Shown: positions 1 through 10,586 of the stretch, piece by piece
Numbering within the stretch: position 1 is the stretch's first letter
Layout: every line of letters begins with the position of its first letter
NCBI GenBank assembly: GCA_029990175.1
Contig: JARKIP010000005.1
Location: 30,699,501-30,763,500 of the forward strand
DNA from: Petunia secreta
Lineage: Eukaryota > Streptophyta > Magnoliopsida > Solanales > Solanaceae
DNA: 64,000 bases
Direction of reading: 5' to 3'
Position numbers and translations under genes: made by a program
The notes under the pieces: generated by a model
The model's database searches: none
What the model was told of the DNA's origin: nothing
Seen by the model: only the letters and a program-made list of their open reading frames with translations

Positions 1-165
1 GCTGGGTTCCCTTCCTCCTTAGGCGTGAGGCCTAGCTTGAGCACCCGGAACGGCTTCCAATCGCTTCCTTCGTCAAGGCCCTTCCTCACCAATTGTATGT
101 GCACTCCTTGGATCTCCTTAGCTTGGCTACGTGTGAATGGTCTTGAGGGGGTTTGGGTCTCATCA
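1..165 (-). repeat. E1 3' LTR, partial
   Basis: Its outer terminus, TGATGAGACCC in element orientation, lies at 165 directly against the polypurine tract. The 165 bp match 6950-7114 of the 5' LTR and encode the end of pol. The rest is beyond the left edge. Confidence 0.9.
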
Positions 166-3100
166 TCCTCCCCTTCTTGAGAAGATTTCGTCCTCGAAAT
201 TGAGGCATCATCATCCTCGACCGCATCATCACCTACATCCAAAGGAACCAAGTCACAAACATTAAAAGTATTAGAAACTTGATACTCACTTGGCAAGTCG
301 ACCACATAGGCGTTGTTGTTTATCTTTGAAAGCACTTGGAATGGGCCATCGCCACGGGGTGCTAACTTCCCTTTTCTAAGGTTTGGAAACCTTTCTTTCC
401 GGAAGTGCACCCACACATAGTCGCCCTTCTTGAGTTCCACCTTCTTGCGTCCCTTGTTTTTCTTGGAAGCAACCTTAGCATAGGCTTCCTCCAAATTCTT
501 CTTCACCTTGGCATGGAGTTCCATCATTGCTTTGGCTCTAGCTTTACCTTCAAAATTAACAACCATTTCCCTTGGCAAAGGGGTTAGATCAAGGGGAATC
601 AAGGGGTTAAAACCATAAACACACTCGAATGGAGTCATGCCAATCATTCTATGCACGGTTCGATTGTAGGCAAACTCCATAAGAGGTAAACGATCAATCC
701 AAGTCCCGGCCTTACCTCGAGTCATGGCTCTAAGAAGAGCACCCAAGGTTCGGTTTACCACTTCCGTTTGCCCATCGGTTTGTGGGTGGTGGGACGTGGA
801 GAACAAGAGCTTGGTGCCTAAAGCACCCCATAAACTTCGCCAAAAATGGCTTAGGAACTTAGTGTCCCTATCACTCACTATAGATTGAGGCACACCATGT
901 AACTTCAAAACATTTTCAACAAACAAGGAAGCTACATGTTGGGCATCATCGCATTTCTTGCATGGAATGAAATGAGCCATCTTTGAGAACCTATCCACAA
1001 CAACATAAATGCTATCATGGCCTCCCCTAGTCCTAGGTAATCCCATCACAAAATCCATTGAGATATCCAACCAAGGACTAGTAGGTACGGGAAGAGGGGT
1101 ATACAACCCATGGGGGAGGGCTTTGGATTTAGCACGCTTGCACTCAAGGCAATTGTTGCAAAACTTTTCCACTTGCACCCCCATCTTTGGCCAATGAAAT
1201 TGTTCTTTAAGAATAGCCAAAGTCTTTCTTGTGCCAAAATGTCCCATGAGTCCCCCGCAATGTGCCTCTTGCACAAGCAACTCCCTCCAAGAGGACTCCG
1301 GAATGCACACTCTACCATTTTTGAAGATATAACCTTTAACCCATTGGTATTTTTCAACTCTCTCCCCCTTCTCTAGAGCGTCATGGACACTCTTTAGCTT
1401 TGGGTCATGAGCATACATCAATTTAATGCTCTCAAAACCCATGAGCTTAGAGGTGAGAGTGGTGGCTAGAGCAAACTTTCTTGAAAGCGCATCCGCCACA
1501 ACATTGTCCTTCCCTTTCTTATATTGAATCACATAGGGAAAGGACTCAATGAATTCAACCCACTTGGCATGTCTCTTATTGAGCTTCTCTTGGCCTCTCA
1601 AATGCTTGAGTGACTCATGGTCACTCTTGATTACAAACTCACGAGGCCAAAGATAGTGTTGCCAATGGGCAAGGGCTCTCACAAGGGCATACAACTCCTT
1701 GTCATATGTCGAATAATTCAAGGAGGCCCCTTTCAATTTCTCACTAAAGTAGGCGATGGGTTTGCTATCTTGCATTAAAACACCACCGATTCCCACCCCC
1801 GAGGCATCACACTCAACCTCAAATTCCTTTCCGAAGTCGGGCAATTGCAATAGAGGGGCGGTACTCAACCTACTTTTCAATTCATGGAAGGCCTTCTCTT
1901 GAGGCTCTCCCCAAACAAACGGTTGGTCTTTCTTCACCAATTCGGTGAGTGGGGCGGCAATGGAGCTAAAGTCCCTCACAAATCGCCTATAAAAGCTTGC
2001 GAGACCATGAAAGCTCCTCACTTGAGTCACGGTAGTAGGAGTAGGCCAATCACGTATGGCCTCTACCTTAGACTCATCCACCTCCACTCCTTGGGCACTC
2101 ACAACAAACCCAAGAAAGACAACCTTATCCACACCAAAGGCACACTTTTTGAAATTAGCATAGAGCTTTTCGGCTCTCAAAGCATCAAGCACTTGCCTAA
2201 GGTGGTCAACATGTTCATCCATTGTCTTACTATAGATCAAGATATCATCAAAATAGACAACAACAAACTTGTTGATAAAAGACTTCAAAACATGATTCAT
2301 GAGTCGCATGAAAGTGCTAGGTGCGTTGGAAAGCCCAAAGGGCATTACCAACCATTCATAGAGACCAAATTTGGTCTTGAATGCGGTTTTCCATTCATCC
2401 CCGGGTTTCATCCGGATTTGATGGTAACCGGACCTAAGGTCGATTTTGGAAAAGACACACGACCCACTCAATTCATCCAACATATCATCAAGCCGTGGAA
2501 TAGGGTGACGGTACTTGACCGTTATCTTATTCACGGCTCGGCAATCTACGCACATTCTCCAAGTGCCGTCTTTCTTTGGGACAAGAATGACCGGTACGGC
2601 ACAAGGACTCAAACTCTCCCTTACCAAGCCTTTGGAAAGCAAGTCATCAACTTGTTTTTGCAACTCCCTTGTATCCTCGGGATTGCTTCTATAGGCCGGC
2701 TTGTTCGGGATTTGAGAGCCCGGAATAAAGTCAATTTGATGTTCAATACCTCTCAAGGGAGGTAAGCCATCGGGCATCTCATCCGGGAACATGTCCCCAA
2801 AGTTTTCCAAGACATTTTTCAAAGCACTAGGCATAGGGCTAGAAGAAAAATCACAATTAGAGTTAAGGATCATACCTTTGTGCACTAGGCATAGGAGAAA
2901 CTTGGTGCCATCATTACCTTTCAAGAGCTCGCCCGGTTGCATCATGGCACACATGCCACCGGTAGATGAAGTAGGTGGGATTGCCACCATGCTTTTGGAC
3001 AAAGGGCTAGTCTCAATGAGTGACTTAGCCTTTGCCACCTCCCTCAACTCCTTCATTTTCTTGTAATCATCACTCACTTGCTTAGGAGTGAGAGGTTTTA

Positions 3101-5081
3101 GCACAAATCTCTTCCCTTCATGTTTGACCGTGTAAGTGTTGACACGACCATCATGCACCACTTGCCTATCGAATTGCCATGGCCTCCCTAAGAGTAGGTG
3201 GCATGCTTGCATAGGCACAACGTCAAACAAATGCTCATCAACATAACTACCCATTCTAAACTTGATCATGGCTTGTTTCATCACCTTAAGCTCTCCACAT
3301 TCACTAAGCCATTGTAACCGGTAAGGTTTGGGATGTTTCATGGTAGTTAACTTCAATTGAGCCACTAGTGATTGACTCACTACATTTGCACAACTTCCGG
3401 AATCAATTATCATAGAGCAAACAACATCTTTGACCCGGCACCTAGCATGGAAAAGATTTTCCCTTTGCAAGGTTTCACTATCTTCCACAATCATAGCTCC
3501 TAGGCTCCGTCTCACAACTAAGAAAGTATGAGGATCCTCCTCCTCCATTGTATCATCAAGCAAATCATTCTCCTCTACTCCCTCATCTCCCTCTACTCCC
3601 TCTACTCCCTCATCTTCCGATTCACTCTCTTTCTCATATGCATCATTGCCAACAACAATCATGGTCCTCTTTGTAGGACACTCCCTAGCAAAGTGACCAT
3701 ACCCCTTGCACTTGTGGCATTGTATTGAAGAAGAAGTAGGAGCATGTAGTTGAGTTTTAGAGTTACCTCCCACATTAGGTGTGTTCTTCTCAAACGGCTT
3801 TTTCACATCCTTGATAGCATTTGCACCACTTGTCCCACTTGCACTTGGGAACCTTGCATTTGTAGTAGGAGGCTTCCAATCCTTTGGTTTGCTTGTTGGA
3901 GTAGGAGTGCTACTCTTGTAGCGGAGGGATTTCTCCTCCTTGAGCCATTTCTCGGCCTCAACCGCATCTTCACAAAGCTTGTAATGATCATCACATTTGT
4001 GGAACTTCAATTGTGAAGCTATGTCTCGGTTCAAGCCCCCTTTGAAACGGATCATGGCCGTCTCATTGTCTTCATCATCCAAGTCAAGAGTCATCCGGAC
4101 TTGTTCAAACTCATTGAAGTACTCCCCAACCGACTTGGAACCTTGTTTCAATTCATAGAGACGCTTTTGTTGGTCCACTCGGTATTGGTTAGTCAAGTAC
4201 TTTTCATCCATCACACGGATCAACTCATCCCAAGTAAGATTAAGAACCATTCCCATCCTCCTTCTATTCCTCTTTACCGACTCCCACCATGTAGAAGCAA
4301 AGGACTCAAAGGTAGAGATAGCATACTTAGTCTTCTTCAATTCGGGCATGTCATTGGTGTCAAATATACGTTCCATGGACAACTTCCAATCAAGGTACTC
4401 CACCGGGTCACTACTTCCTTTGAAAGAAGGAATAGTGAGCTTCACACTATTAAGATTGTTGTTGTTATCACGACCCCCTTGGAATGGCTCCGGTTGGCCC
4501 CCATAGTGATCATCATAAGCAACATAGTCCCTTCTAACATTCCTCCCTCCATATCCTAAGGGTGGCCCTCGACCTCGGCCTCTACCCCGATCCACATTTC
4601 GACCCCAATTCATAGCTCGCCTTGGTTGCAAGTGATCATCATACCCATACACATTGTCATCATAATCAACTTCCTCCCCTTCTTGAGCCTCAACAACTTG
4701 CTCAAGAGGTTGCACATTTCGGACGGGTCTTGGTAGTGGAAAGTTTCTTGGAGGATTGTCCAAGATACGGGGAATGCCCGTTCGTTCAATTCTCTCTCGG
4801 TCCTCCTTTACCCGTTGTTGATTGAGCAATTCAACAACTTGCTCCGGGGTAAAGGTAGGGCTACTTGAGCCTTCACCGGTCTCAATTTGGACACTCGGGG
4901 TCCCCTTTTCAATTGGGACACTCGGGGTCCCATGTTCAATTGGGACACTCGGGGTCCCATGTTCACCTTGGGTGCTTGAGGCACCCTTTTCAATTGACTC
5001 AATCCTTTGAGTCATGACATCCATCTTGGCAAGAAGGCTAGCCAAGGCCTCCTTTATAAAATCTTGACCTTCGTTGGCCAT
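1..5081 (-). CDS. gag-pol: E1 gag-pol polyprotein, open to the window edge
   Basis: The ATG at 5081 lies six bases after a TTGTAG splice-acceptor-like site, as in the other autonomous elements here. Landmarks checked for frame all agree: CCHC zinc knuckle from about residue 455, the reverse transcriptase FDD box with its first Asp near residue 945, the integrase DGQTEVVNRT segment, and the QEGEDD segment over the polypurine tract. No in-frame stop was found over about 1690 codons, and the frame runs on into the 3' LTR. Gag packages the RNA; the protease, reverse transcriptase, RNase H and integrase copy and insert it. The N-terminal gag has a tandem repeat (about 4860-5000) built on GTPSVP-like units that the other gags lack. 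The C-terminus is outside the window. Confidence 0.85.
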   Translation of the reverse strand, partial: MANEGQDFIKEALASLLAKMDVMTQRIESIEKGASSTQGEHGTPSVPIEHGTPSVPIEKGTPSVQIETGEGSSSPTFTPEQVVELLNQQRVKEDRERIERTGIPRILDNPPRNFPLPRPVRNVQPLEQVVEAQEGEEVDYDDNVYGYDDHLQPRRAMNWGRNVDRGRGRGRGPPLGYGGRNVRRDYVAYDDHYGGQPEPFQGGRDNNNNLNSVKLTIPSFKGSSDPVEYLDWKLSMERIFDTNDMPELKKTKYAISTFESFASTWWESVKRNRRRMGMVLNLTWDELIRVMDEKYLTNQYRVDQQKRLYELKQGSKSVGEYFNEFEQVRMTLDLDDEDNETAMIRFKGGLNRDIASQLKFHKCDDHYKLCEDAVEAEKWLKEEKSLRYKSSTPTPTSKPKDWKPPTTNARFPSASGTSGANAIKDVKKPFEKNTPNVGGNSKTQLHAPTSSSIQCHKCKGYGHFARECPTKRTMIVVGNDAYEKESESEDEGVEGVEGDEGVEENDLLDDTMEEEDPHTFLVVRRSLGAMIVEDSETLQRENLFHARCRVKDVVCSMIIDSGSCANVVSQSLVAQLKLTTMKHPKPYRLQWLSECGELKVMKQAMIKFRMGSYVDEHLFDVVPMQACHLLLGRPWQFDRQVVHDGRVNTYTVKHEGKRFVLKPLTPKQVSDDYKKMKELREVAKAKSLIETSPLSKSMVAIPPTSSTGGMCAMMQPGELLKGNDGTKFLLCLVHKGMILNSNCDFSSSPMPSALKNVLENFGDMFPDEMPDGLPPLRGIEHQIDFIPGSQIPNKPAYRSNPEDTRELQKQVDDLLSKGLVRESLSPCAVPVILVPKKDGTWRMCVDCRAVNKITVKYRHPIPRLDDMLDELSGSCVFSKIDLRSGYHQIRMKPGDEWKTAFKTKFGLYEWLVMPFGLSNAPSTFMRLMNHVLKSFINKFVVVYFDDILIYSKTMDEHVDHLRQVLDALRAEKLYANFKKCAFGVDKVVFLGFVVSAQGVEVDESKVEAIRDWPTPTTVTQVRSFHGLASFYRRFVRDFSSIAAPLTELVKKDQPFVWGEPQEKAFHELKSRLSTAPLLQLPDFGKEFEVECDASGVGIGGVLMQDSKPIAYFSEKLKGASLNYSTYDKELYALVRALAHWQHYLWPREFVIKSDHESLKHLRGQEKLNKRHAKWVEFIESFPYVIQYKKGKDNVVADALSRKFALATTLTSKLMGFESIKLMYAHDPKLKSVHDALEKGERVEKYQWVKGYIFKNGRVCIPESSWRELLVQEAHCGGLMGHFGTRKTLAILKEQFHWPKMGVQVEKFCNNCLECKRAKSKALPHGLYTPLPVPTSPWLDISMDFVMGLPRTRGGHDSIYVVVDRFSKMAHFIPCKKCDDAQHVASLFVENVLKLHGVPQSIVSDRDTKFLSHFWRSLWGALGTKLLFSTSHHPQTDGQTEVVNRTLGALLRAMTRGKAGTWIDRLPLMEFAYNRTVHRMIGMTPFECVYGFNPLIPLDLTPLPREMVVNFEGKARAKAMMELHAKVKKNLEEAYAKVASKKNKGRKKVELKKGDYVWVHFRKERFPNLRKGKLAPRGDGPFQVLSKINNNAYVVDLPSEYQVSNTFNVCDLVPLDVGDDAVEDDDASISRTKSSQEGEDDETQTPSRPFTRSQAKEIQGVHIQLVRKGLDEGSDWKPFRVLKLGLTPKEEGNP
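166..200 (-). other. E1 hairpin plus polypurine tract
   Basis: The polypurine tract (166-178, AAGAAGGGGAGGA on the minus strand) primes plus-strand DNA synthesis at the LTR edge. Upstream of it lies an inverted repeat with arms at 185-190 and 195-200. Confidence 0.8.
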
Positions 5082-6329
5082 TGTACCTACAAACAAAGAA
5101 AACAAGAGTTAGTTAAAACACCTCACTCGCTCCCTCACTTGTGTTCACTCGGTTCACTCTTTTGGGTGGCGGTGGATATTTCACTCAACTTGTAGTCCCA
5201 AGCTTCACGTAGATGATTAGCAACTCCTCAACTCAACTAAACTATTCACGAGTCACGCACACTCCGGGGTGAGTGGAGTTAATGGGACTCAATGAACGCT
5301 AGGCACTTTGAAGTAAAAGGACTTGAGTTAAAAGATTCTACGCTTTTCCTTGGAATTCTACTCTCCTTGCTAGGCACGAATCACTTAAGAGCAATCAAGG
5401 GTTAGCACTATTCAAGTAGATCGGTTACTCAAATTAGTACTAACTAGATGTTATGTTATCAAACAAAGGGAAATACCTATGAAAATCTACCCGAAACAAT
5501 GCGTTCAGCACTCAGGAGGGGCGCCTGAAACTCAGGTGGGGCGCCTGGGTTGTGCTGTGTGCCAGGCGGGGCGCCTGGGTCTAGGCGGGGCGCCTGGGAC
5601 TTAGGCAGTAGCCAAGTCAGGCGGGGCGCCTGGCTTAGGCGGGGCGCCTAGCCTGAAGCTTCTTCCAACTCGTTCCAAACTCGTTTCAAGTCGATTTTCA
5701 AGCCTCAAATCCGATGTTTTCAACTTGTTTTCACAATCCAATGATACCCAAAGTTGTGTTTGATCTTCCTTAACAAAACCCAATCAAATTTTCAATCAAA
5801 CAATCAATCAAATCAGGGTTCAATCTCAAGAACTCAAGAACACAAGGGTTTATCAAAAGGGTTTCAACAAGGATTGTGATTCATCAAAGAAGGTGTTATA
5901 CATGTTCAAATCCCACAAAATTGGTACCGAATTGTTTGTTTTTCAATGAAGGTCAATCCCCAATAACAAGTTTTCAATCAAACATCAATCCAACCCAAGA
6001 ATCAAGCCAAAATTTATCAAGAACAAGTTCTTCAAGGGTTTAAGGGGTTTTGGGGTTTCAATTTTTCAAACTTCACCAATTCCAACAATTTTGGTACTCA
6101 AGTAACGGGAATTCAATCACGATCAAGAATCCACAACACCCATATCATAAATCATCCAAATCAACAAGTAACACCAAATTTTGTAATTTTCAATTTTTCA
6201 ATTTTTTTGTAATTTTCTCCTTTCTAATAACTTCAACAACAAGAAAAACTAAAAGAAGATACTAGGCACGAAGAATCAAGGGTCGGGGGTTTGTTGAAAC
6301 AAAACCCGAGCCTTGCTCTGATACCAAAC
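5082..6329 (-). other. E1 untranslated leader with class A palindrome cassette
   Basis: No gene. In element direction it holds the primer-binding site, diverged stem-loop modules (about 5690-6130), a palindrome array at 5515-5652 with at least five AGGCGGGGCGCCT-like units, and a conserved stretch before gag. The array shares its units and spacer words such as CTTAGGCAGT with the LTR array at 6760-6950. Confidence 0.75.
6315..6326 (-). other. E1 primer-binding site
   Basis: Reads TGGTATCAGAGC on the minus strand, complementary to the 3' end of plant initiator tRNA-Met, three bases inside the LTR. Confidence 0.9.
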
Positions 6330-7114
6330 TGATGAGAATCAAACGCGGAAAAAGTAAAAGATAAAGAACGAGACGTAACTCGATCTCTAATCCCAAGTAG
6401 CAACGGAGAACTTGTTCCGATACACCCCGGGAGAAGGACAAGAACACCTACGCTATGCAACTACCCTCGAGCTAACGCGAGCACGCAAGTAGAATGGTCG
6501 GAGAGGAAGAGTATTCATCTAGATCCGCTAGAAGACATACAAGTCCAAGATCAAGGGTTTCATTCAATACCAAGAGCCATGCTCATGTTCAATGTTCAAC
6601 ATTCATCAATATCAATAATAAGCTAAGTGTAAAATAAGCTATGCTTGGGTATTTATAGTGTTTTCCCAAGCTTACACAAAGACTTAATTACCCTTACTAA
6701 TAAGGTTCACCAAATAAGCCACGTAGGGCAAAACAGTCAAAGAAACATAAATTCAGTGGCTAGGAGGGGCGCCTGGGGCTGGGAGGGGCGCCTGGAATGT
6801 GCTGAAGCCAGGCGGGGCGCCTGGATCTAGGCGGGGCGCCTGGCTTGGCCTTCAGCTAGGCTGGGCGCCTGAAGCTAGGCGGGGCGCCTGGGCCTTAGGC
6901 AGTGAGCTCCCCAGGCGGGGCGCCTGGGGTAGGCGGGGCGCCTAGCTCTGCTGGGTTCCCTTCCTCCTTAGGCGTGAGGCCTAGCTTGAGCACCCGGAAC
7001 GGCTTCCAATCGCTTCCTTCGTCAAGGCCCTTCCTCACCAATTGTATGTGCACTCCTTGGATCTCCTTAGCTTGGCTACGTGTGAATGGTCTTGAGGGGG
7101 TTTGGGTCTCATCA
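6330..7114 (-). repeat. E1 5' LTR (785 bp)
   Basis: Ends form an 8-bp inverted repeat, TGATGAGA. In order it holds the pol C-terminal coding stretch, a class A palindrome array (6760-6950), a TATA box at 6651-6657 and a hairpin near the inner end. The R/U5 half resembles those of E5 and E15. Confidence 0.9.
6651..6657 (-). promoter_or_regulatory. E1 LTR TATA box
   Basis: TATAAAT on the minus strand, in the phrase ACTATAAATACCC shared with E15; E5 and E16 have ACTATAAATATCC. It lies just downstream of the palindrome array. Confidence 0.65.
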
Positions 7115-8566
7115 GTCATCCCCCTCCGTCACTCTCTCTTCACCCTCACCCTCAACTTCCTCACTCTCCTCCTCAACTTCTCCCTCGGACTCACTTTCCC
7201 CCTCATAGACCAACCCATCATCCATCACAATCATTGTTTTCCGGGTAGGGCACTCTTTGGCAAAGTGGCCGTAACCCTTACATTTATGGCATTGGAAAGA
7301 AGAAGAAGAAGGAGTATTTAAAGTAGTTTTAGAATTACCTCCAACCTCTTTGTGGTCGCTTCTCGGGGTAGCCTTCTCAAAAGGCTTCTTCACATCTCGA
7401 CTCCCACTTGCACCACTTGTGTATGGGGTCTTCCATTCTTTGGGGCGAGTTGTTGGAGTGGTAGTGGTGGTACTCCTATAGCGAGGAGCCTTCTCTTCTT
7501 TGAACCACTTCTCGGCCTCAACCGCGGCATCGCACACATCTTGTAGAGAGTGGAAGGTGTGTAGCCTCAATTGGGAAGCAATCTCCCTACTCAAGCCACT
7601 TTTGAAACGGATGATAGCTTGTTCCTCATCCTCCGTTTCCATATCGAGAGCCATCCGGTTCTTCTCAAAGTCATTGAAATACTCATCAACGGATTTGGAG
7701 CCTTGTTTCAATTCATAGAGCCGTTTGAGTTGCTCTTGTCGATACTTGGGAGTCACATACTTGTTGCTCATTATTTCTTTCAACTCTTCCCAAGTGATGT
7801 TCATCCGCAACCCAAGTCGTCTCCTTGATCGCTTCATGGATTCCCACCATGTAGAGGCATAAGATTCAAAGGAAGCAATGGCATATGTAGCCTTCTTCTC
7901 CTCGGACATATCATTCGTGTCAAAGACCCGCTCCAATTGAACCTTCCATTCTAAGAAAGCCTCCGGATCACTAGTCCCCTTGAAAGGCGGGATAGTGATC
8001 TTTACACTATTGAGGTTAGTGTCACGACCCCCACGATGTGGTCCCGGTTGACCCCCGTAGTAGTCTTCAACCTCATCATACTCCCTTCTCAAGTCCCTTC
8101 CCATGAAAGCCCTTGGAGGTCCTCGACCTCGCCCACGACCTCCATCCATCCCTCGGCCTCCGTTCATCGCTCTCCTAGGTGGATAATGAGCATCAAAATC
8201 ATCATCTAAACCGAGGCCCTCCCCTTCTTGAGCTTCATCAACTTGCTCAAGAGGAATCACATTTCTTCGGGGCCTTAAGAGTAGGACATCTCCTTGGGGA
8301 TTGCCCAAGGGTTGGGGAGTGCCCAACGATCTTTCTCTAGCAAGAGCCTCGTCCCTCAACCGTTGTCGACGAACTAACTCCGCATATTGATCCGGCTTCA
8401 TGATTGAATCATCACTTGTGCCTTCATTGGCATCCTTTTGGACACTCGGGGTCCTTTCCTTTTCAAAGACCTCCATTCTAAGGTTCAAGGTTTTCACCTC
8501 GGCCAATAGACTAGCCAAGACGTCAACGGGAACCTCAATGGTTGATTTGGCCTTCTCATCCGCCAT
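7115..8566 (-). pseudogene. gag: E2 gag, cut by E1
   Basis: The ATG at 8566 follows a TTGTAG acceptor-like site. The 484 visible residues contain a heptad-like N-terminal stretch, an Arg/Gly-rich linker, a retrotransposon capsid-type region (WWESMKRSRRRLG, then YRQEQLKRLYELKQG) and a CHKCKGYGHFAKEC zinc knuckle followed by an acidic tail. The frame is open until E1 interrupts it just before the protease. Unlike E7 it has a Lys codon where E7 carries a stop. Function: RNA-binding structural protein of the virus-like particle. Confidence 0.9.
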
Positions 8567-9753
8567 TGTACCTACAACAATCAAAAACAAGTAAAGAGAT
8601 TAGAGTAAAAGTCCTCACTCGCTCCCTTACCCTTGATTGTCTCTCGGGTTCACTCTTGTTTTTGGGGTAGGTTCACTCAAGCTCGAATTCAAAAGTCTTC
8701 CTCGGAGTTGAACAACTACCTCAACAACCAAACAATCCAACAAGTACCCAATGCTCTTCGGGAAGAGTGGAGTTAGTGGGACTCTATGGGCGTTTGGCTT
8801 TTAAGTGAGCACTTGAGCCAAAGAAATTCTACGAGTCTTCTTTGAAGTTATCAACACCAACACGCACGAATATCCTAAGCGCTCAATGAATTAGTACTAG
8901 TTGAGTAGGAGAATTACTCGCAAAGTACTAACCGGAAGTAATGGAAGCAAACAAACCACGAAAGCCTAAGAAACAAACTACCCGGACACCCTTCAGGGAG
9001 TGGGCGCCCCGCCTCTGTAAGGTAGGCGGTCCGCCTACTCCAAGATCCAGAGAGTGGCAGAAAAATGGGCGGTCCGCCTAAGATAAGGGGCGGTCCGCCT
9101 AGGCCTTTCTCCTGCACAGTTTCAAGTCCGTTTCTTGGTTTTTGGCACTCGATTTTCCAATGTTTTCAAGAAGTTTTTGATATGTAATGGTACCCAAAGT
9201 TGTTTTGGACTATAACAAGCAAACCCCAATGGTCTAATCCAACAAACAACCAACAAACAACTTGATTCAAAGATTTGGAGCAAATTCTTCAAAAACTTCA
9301 AGAACACCAAGATTTCAAAAATTCGATTTTCACTCCGCTACTCCAAATGATGTTATAGTGGTATCAAAATGACGGGGTAACTATAAGGAATAATCCCCGA
9401 TACCAAACAACCACAAAATCATAACATCAAACAAGTTTTTGGCAAATTTTGCAAAATACCCAACCTAGGGTTCAAATTTTCCAATTTTGATTTTCAACTC
9501 CAAAACGCGTTTTGTTGGTACCCAATTGTCGGGTTCACGTAAACAAACAATCCCCGATAATCAAAACCAACAAAAACGTAACAACCAACGATTTCTAGCA
9601 AATTTTTGGGTTTTCTAGTTTTTGACTTTTTTTCTTCTTTTTCAAGGAAACAAGAACAAGAACACGAAAATAAACACGGAACATAAAAGACAAGCACGAA
9701 GAGTAGGACGAGGGCTCGTAAGAACGCAACCCTAGCCTTGCTCTGATACCAAC
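8567..9753 (-). other. E2 leader with class B cassette
   Basis: No gene. The palindrome array (9001-9101) has three AGGCGGTCCGCC-type units and one AGGCGCCCCGCC-type unit. Stem-loop modules lie at about 9200-9580, and the CTCTTCCCGAAGAG element lies at about 8755-8770. Confidence 0.75.
9740..9751 (-). other. E2 primer-binding site
   Basis: TGGTATCAGAGC on the minus strand, two bases from the LTR. Confidence 0.9.
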
Positions 9754-10586
9754 TGATGTAGGGAAAACCTACGAAAGCGAGTAAAGATAAAAGTGAGACG
9801 AGACTTACACTAAAGTCGAGTAGCAACGGAGAACTTGTTCCGTTACACCCTGAGCGATTGGAAAGAATCACCTAGCACTATGCAACTATCCTCAAGAATC
9901 ACGTGGTCCTTGCAAATAGAATGGTCGGGGAGGTTTGAGGTTCAACTTGGATTCGTCCAATTGAAATTCAAGCCAAGAATCAAAGGTTTCAATAGAGAGT
10001 ATTTCTCTTGTGTTTTGCATTCAAGATAGGTTAAAAAAATGAGTTCAAGACCTAATGAAGGCTTTTATAGCCTTCTACAACATGTAATGAAGTGTCTAAA
10101 ATACCCCTAAGTGGGTTTACACAATAGAAGCCACTTAGGGCCAAAGTTGGAATTATACACACAAAATAGGCAAAATCCGGATGGGGTCACAACAGGGGTA
10201 GGCGGTCCGCCCACCCCTAGTAGGCGCCCCGCCTTGGCTCAACTTCCTGAGGCCACCAGTCAAGGAGGCGGTCCGCCTCTGTGAGGTAGGCGGTCCGCCC
10301 CTCCCAAAGTCCAGAGAGTGTGCAAAGTTTAGGCGGTCCGCCTCTTCAGGTAGGCGGTCCGCCTCTTCCTGAAGCTTCTTGGGGTGTCTCCTTTTGTGTC
10401 TCTTGAGCCTCTCCAAGTGTCCTAGATGGGTCCCCTTCCATGGTGCTCCAATGCATGATCTTCAAGGTTGTTCCGGAACTTCCATCTTCCTCGTTCAAGC
10501 CTCTCCATACCAAGTGAAGGTGAGCATCATGGATAGCTTTGGCTTGGCTTCTCGTGAAGGGTCTCGAGCTAGATTGCCCGGCATCA
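9754..10586 (-). repeat. E2 5' LTR (833 bp)
   Basis: Termini in element sense are TGATGCCGGGCAA and TTTTCCCTACATCA. Holds a class B palindrome array at 10199-10365 and a TATA box at 10063-10069. The length is close to the 830 bp of the E7 5' LTR. Confidence 0.9.
10063..10069 (-). promoter_or_regulatory. E2 LTR TATA box
   Basis: TATAAAA on the minus strand in the phrase GGCTATAAAAGCC, itself a near-palindrome shared with E7. Confidence 0.65.

Larger units (their letters stand above)
1..7114 (-). mobile_element. E1: autonomous Ty3/gypsy element, class A, 3' end beyond the window
   Basis: Minus-strand element: 5' LTR 6330-7114, leader, one gag-pol frame from 5081 leftward, polypurine tract at 166-178 and the first 165 bp of the 3' LTR. 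It interrupts the gag gene of E2 just upstream of the protease. Only one flank (GTCAT, 7115-7119) of the expected 5-bp target duplication is inside the window. No lesion was seen in the visible part, so it may have been competent when it inserted. Confidence 0.9.
7115..10586 (-). mobile_element. E2: autonomous Ty3/gypsy element, class B, visible 5' part
   Basis: 5' LTR, leader and gag on the minus strand. Pol lies beyond the left edge on the far side of E1. E2 interrupts the RNase H-integrase boundary of E3; the flanking ATGCG (10587-10591) is the visible half of the likely target duplication. Its LTR, leader and gag are nearly identical to those of E7, which lies in the opposite orientation. 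Confidence 0.9.

Noticed and set aside
1884..2765. A 293-codon plus-strand ORF
   Set aside because: It is the reverse-strand shadow of E1 reverse transcriptase; it has no homolog-like motifs and the minus frame is the coding one.
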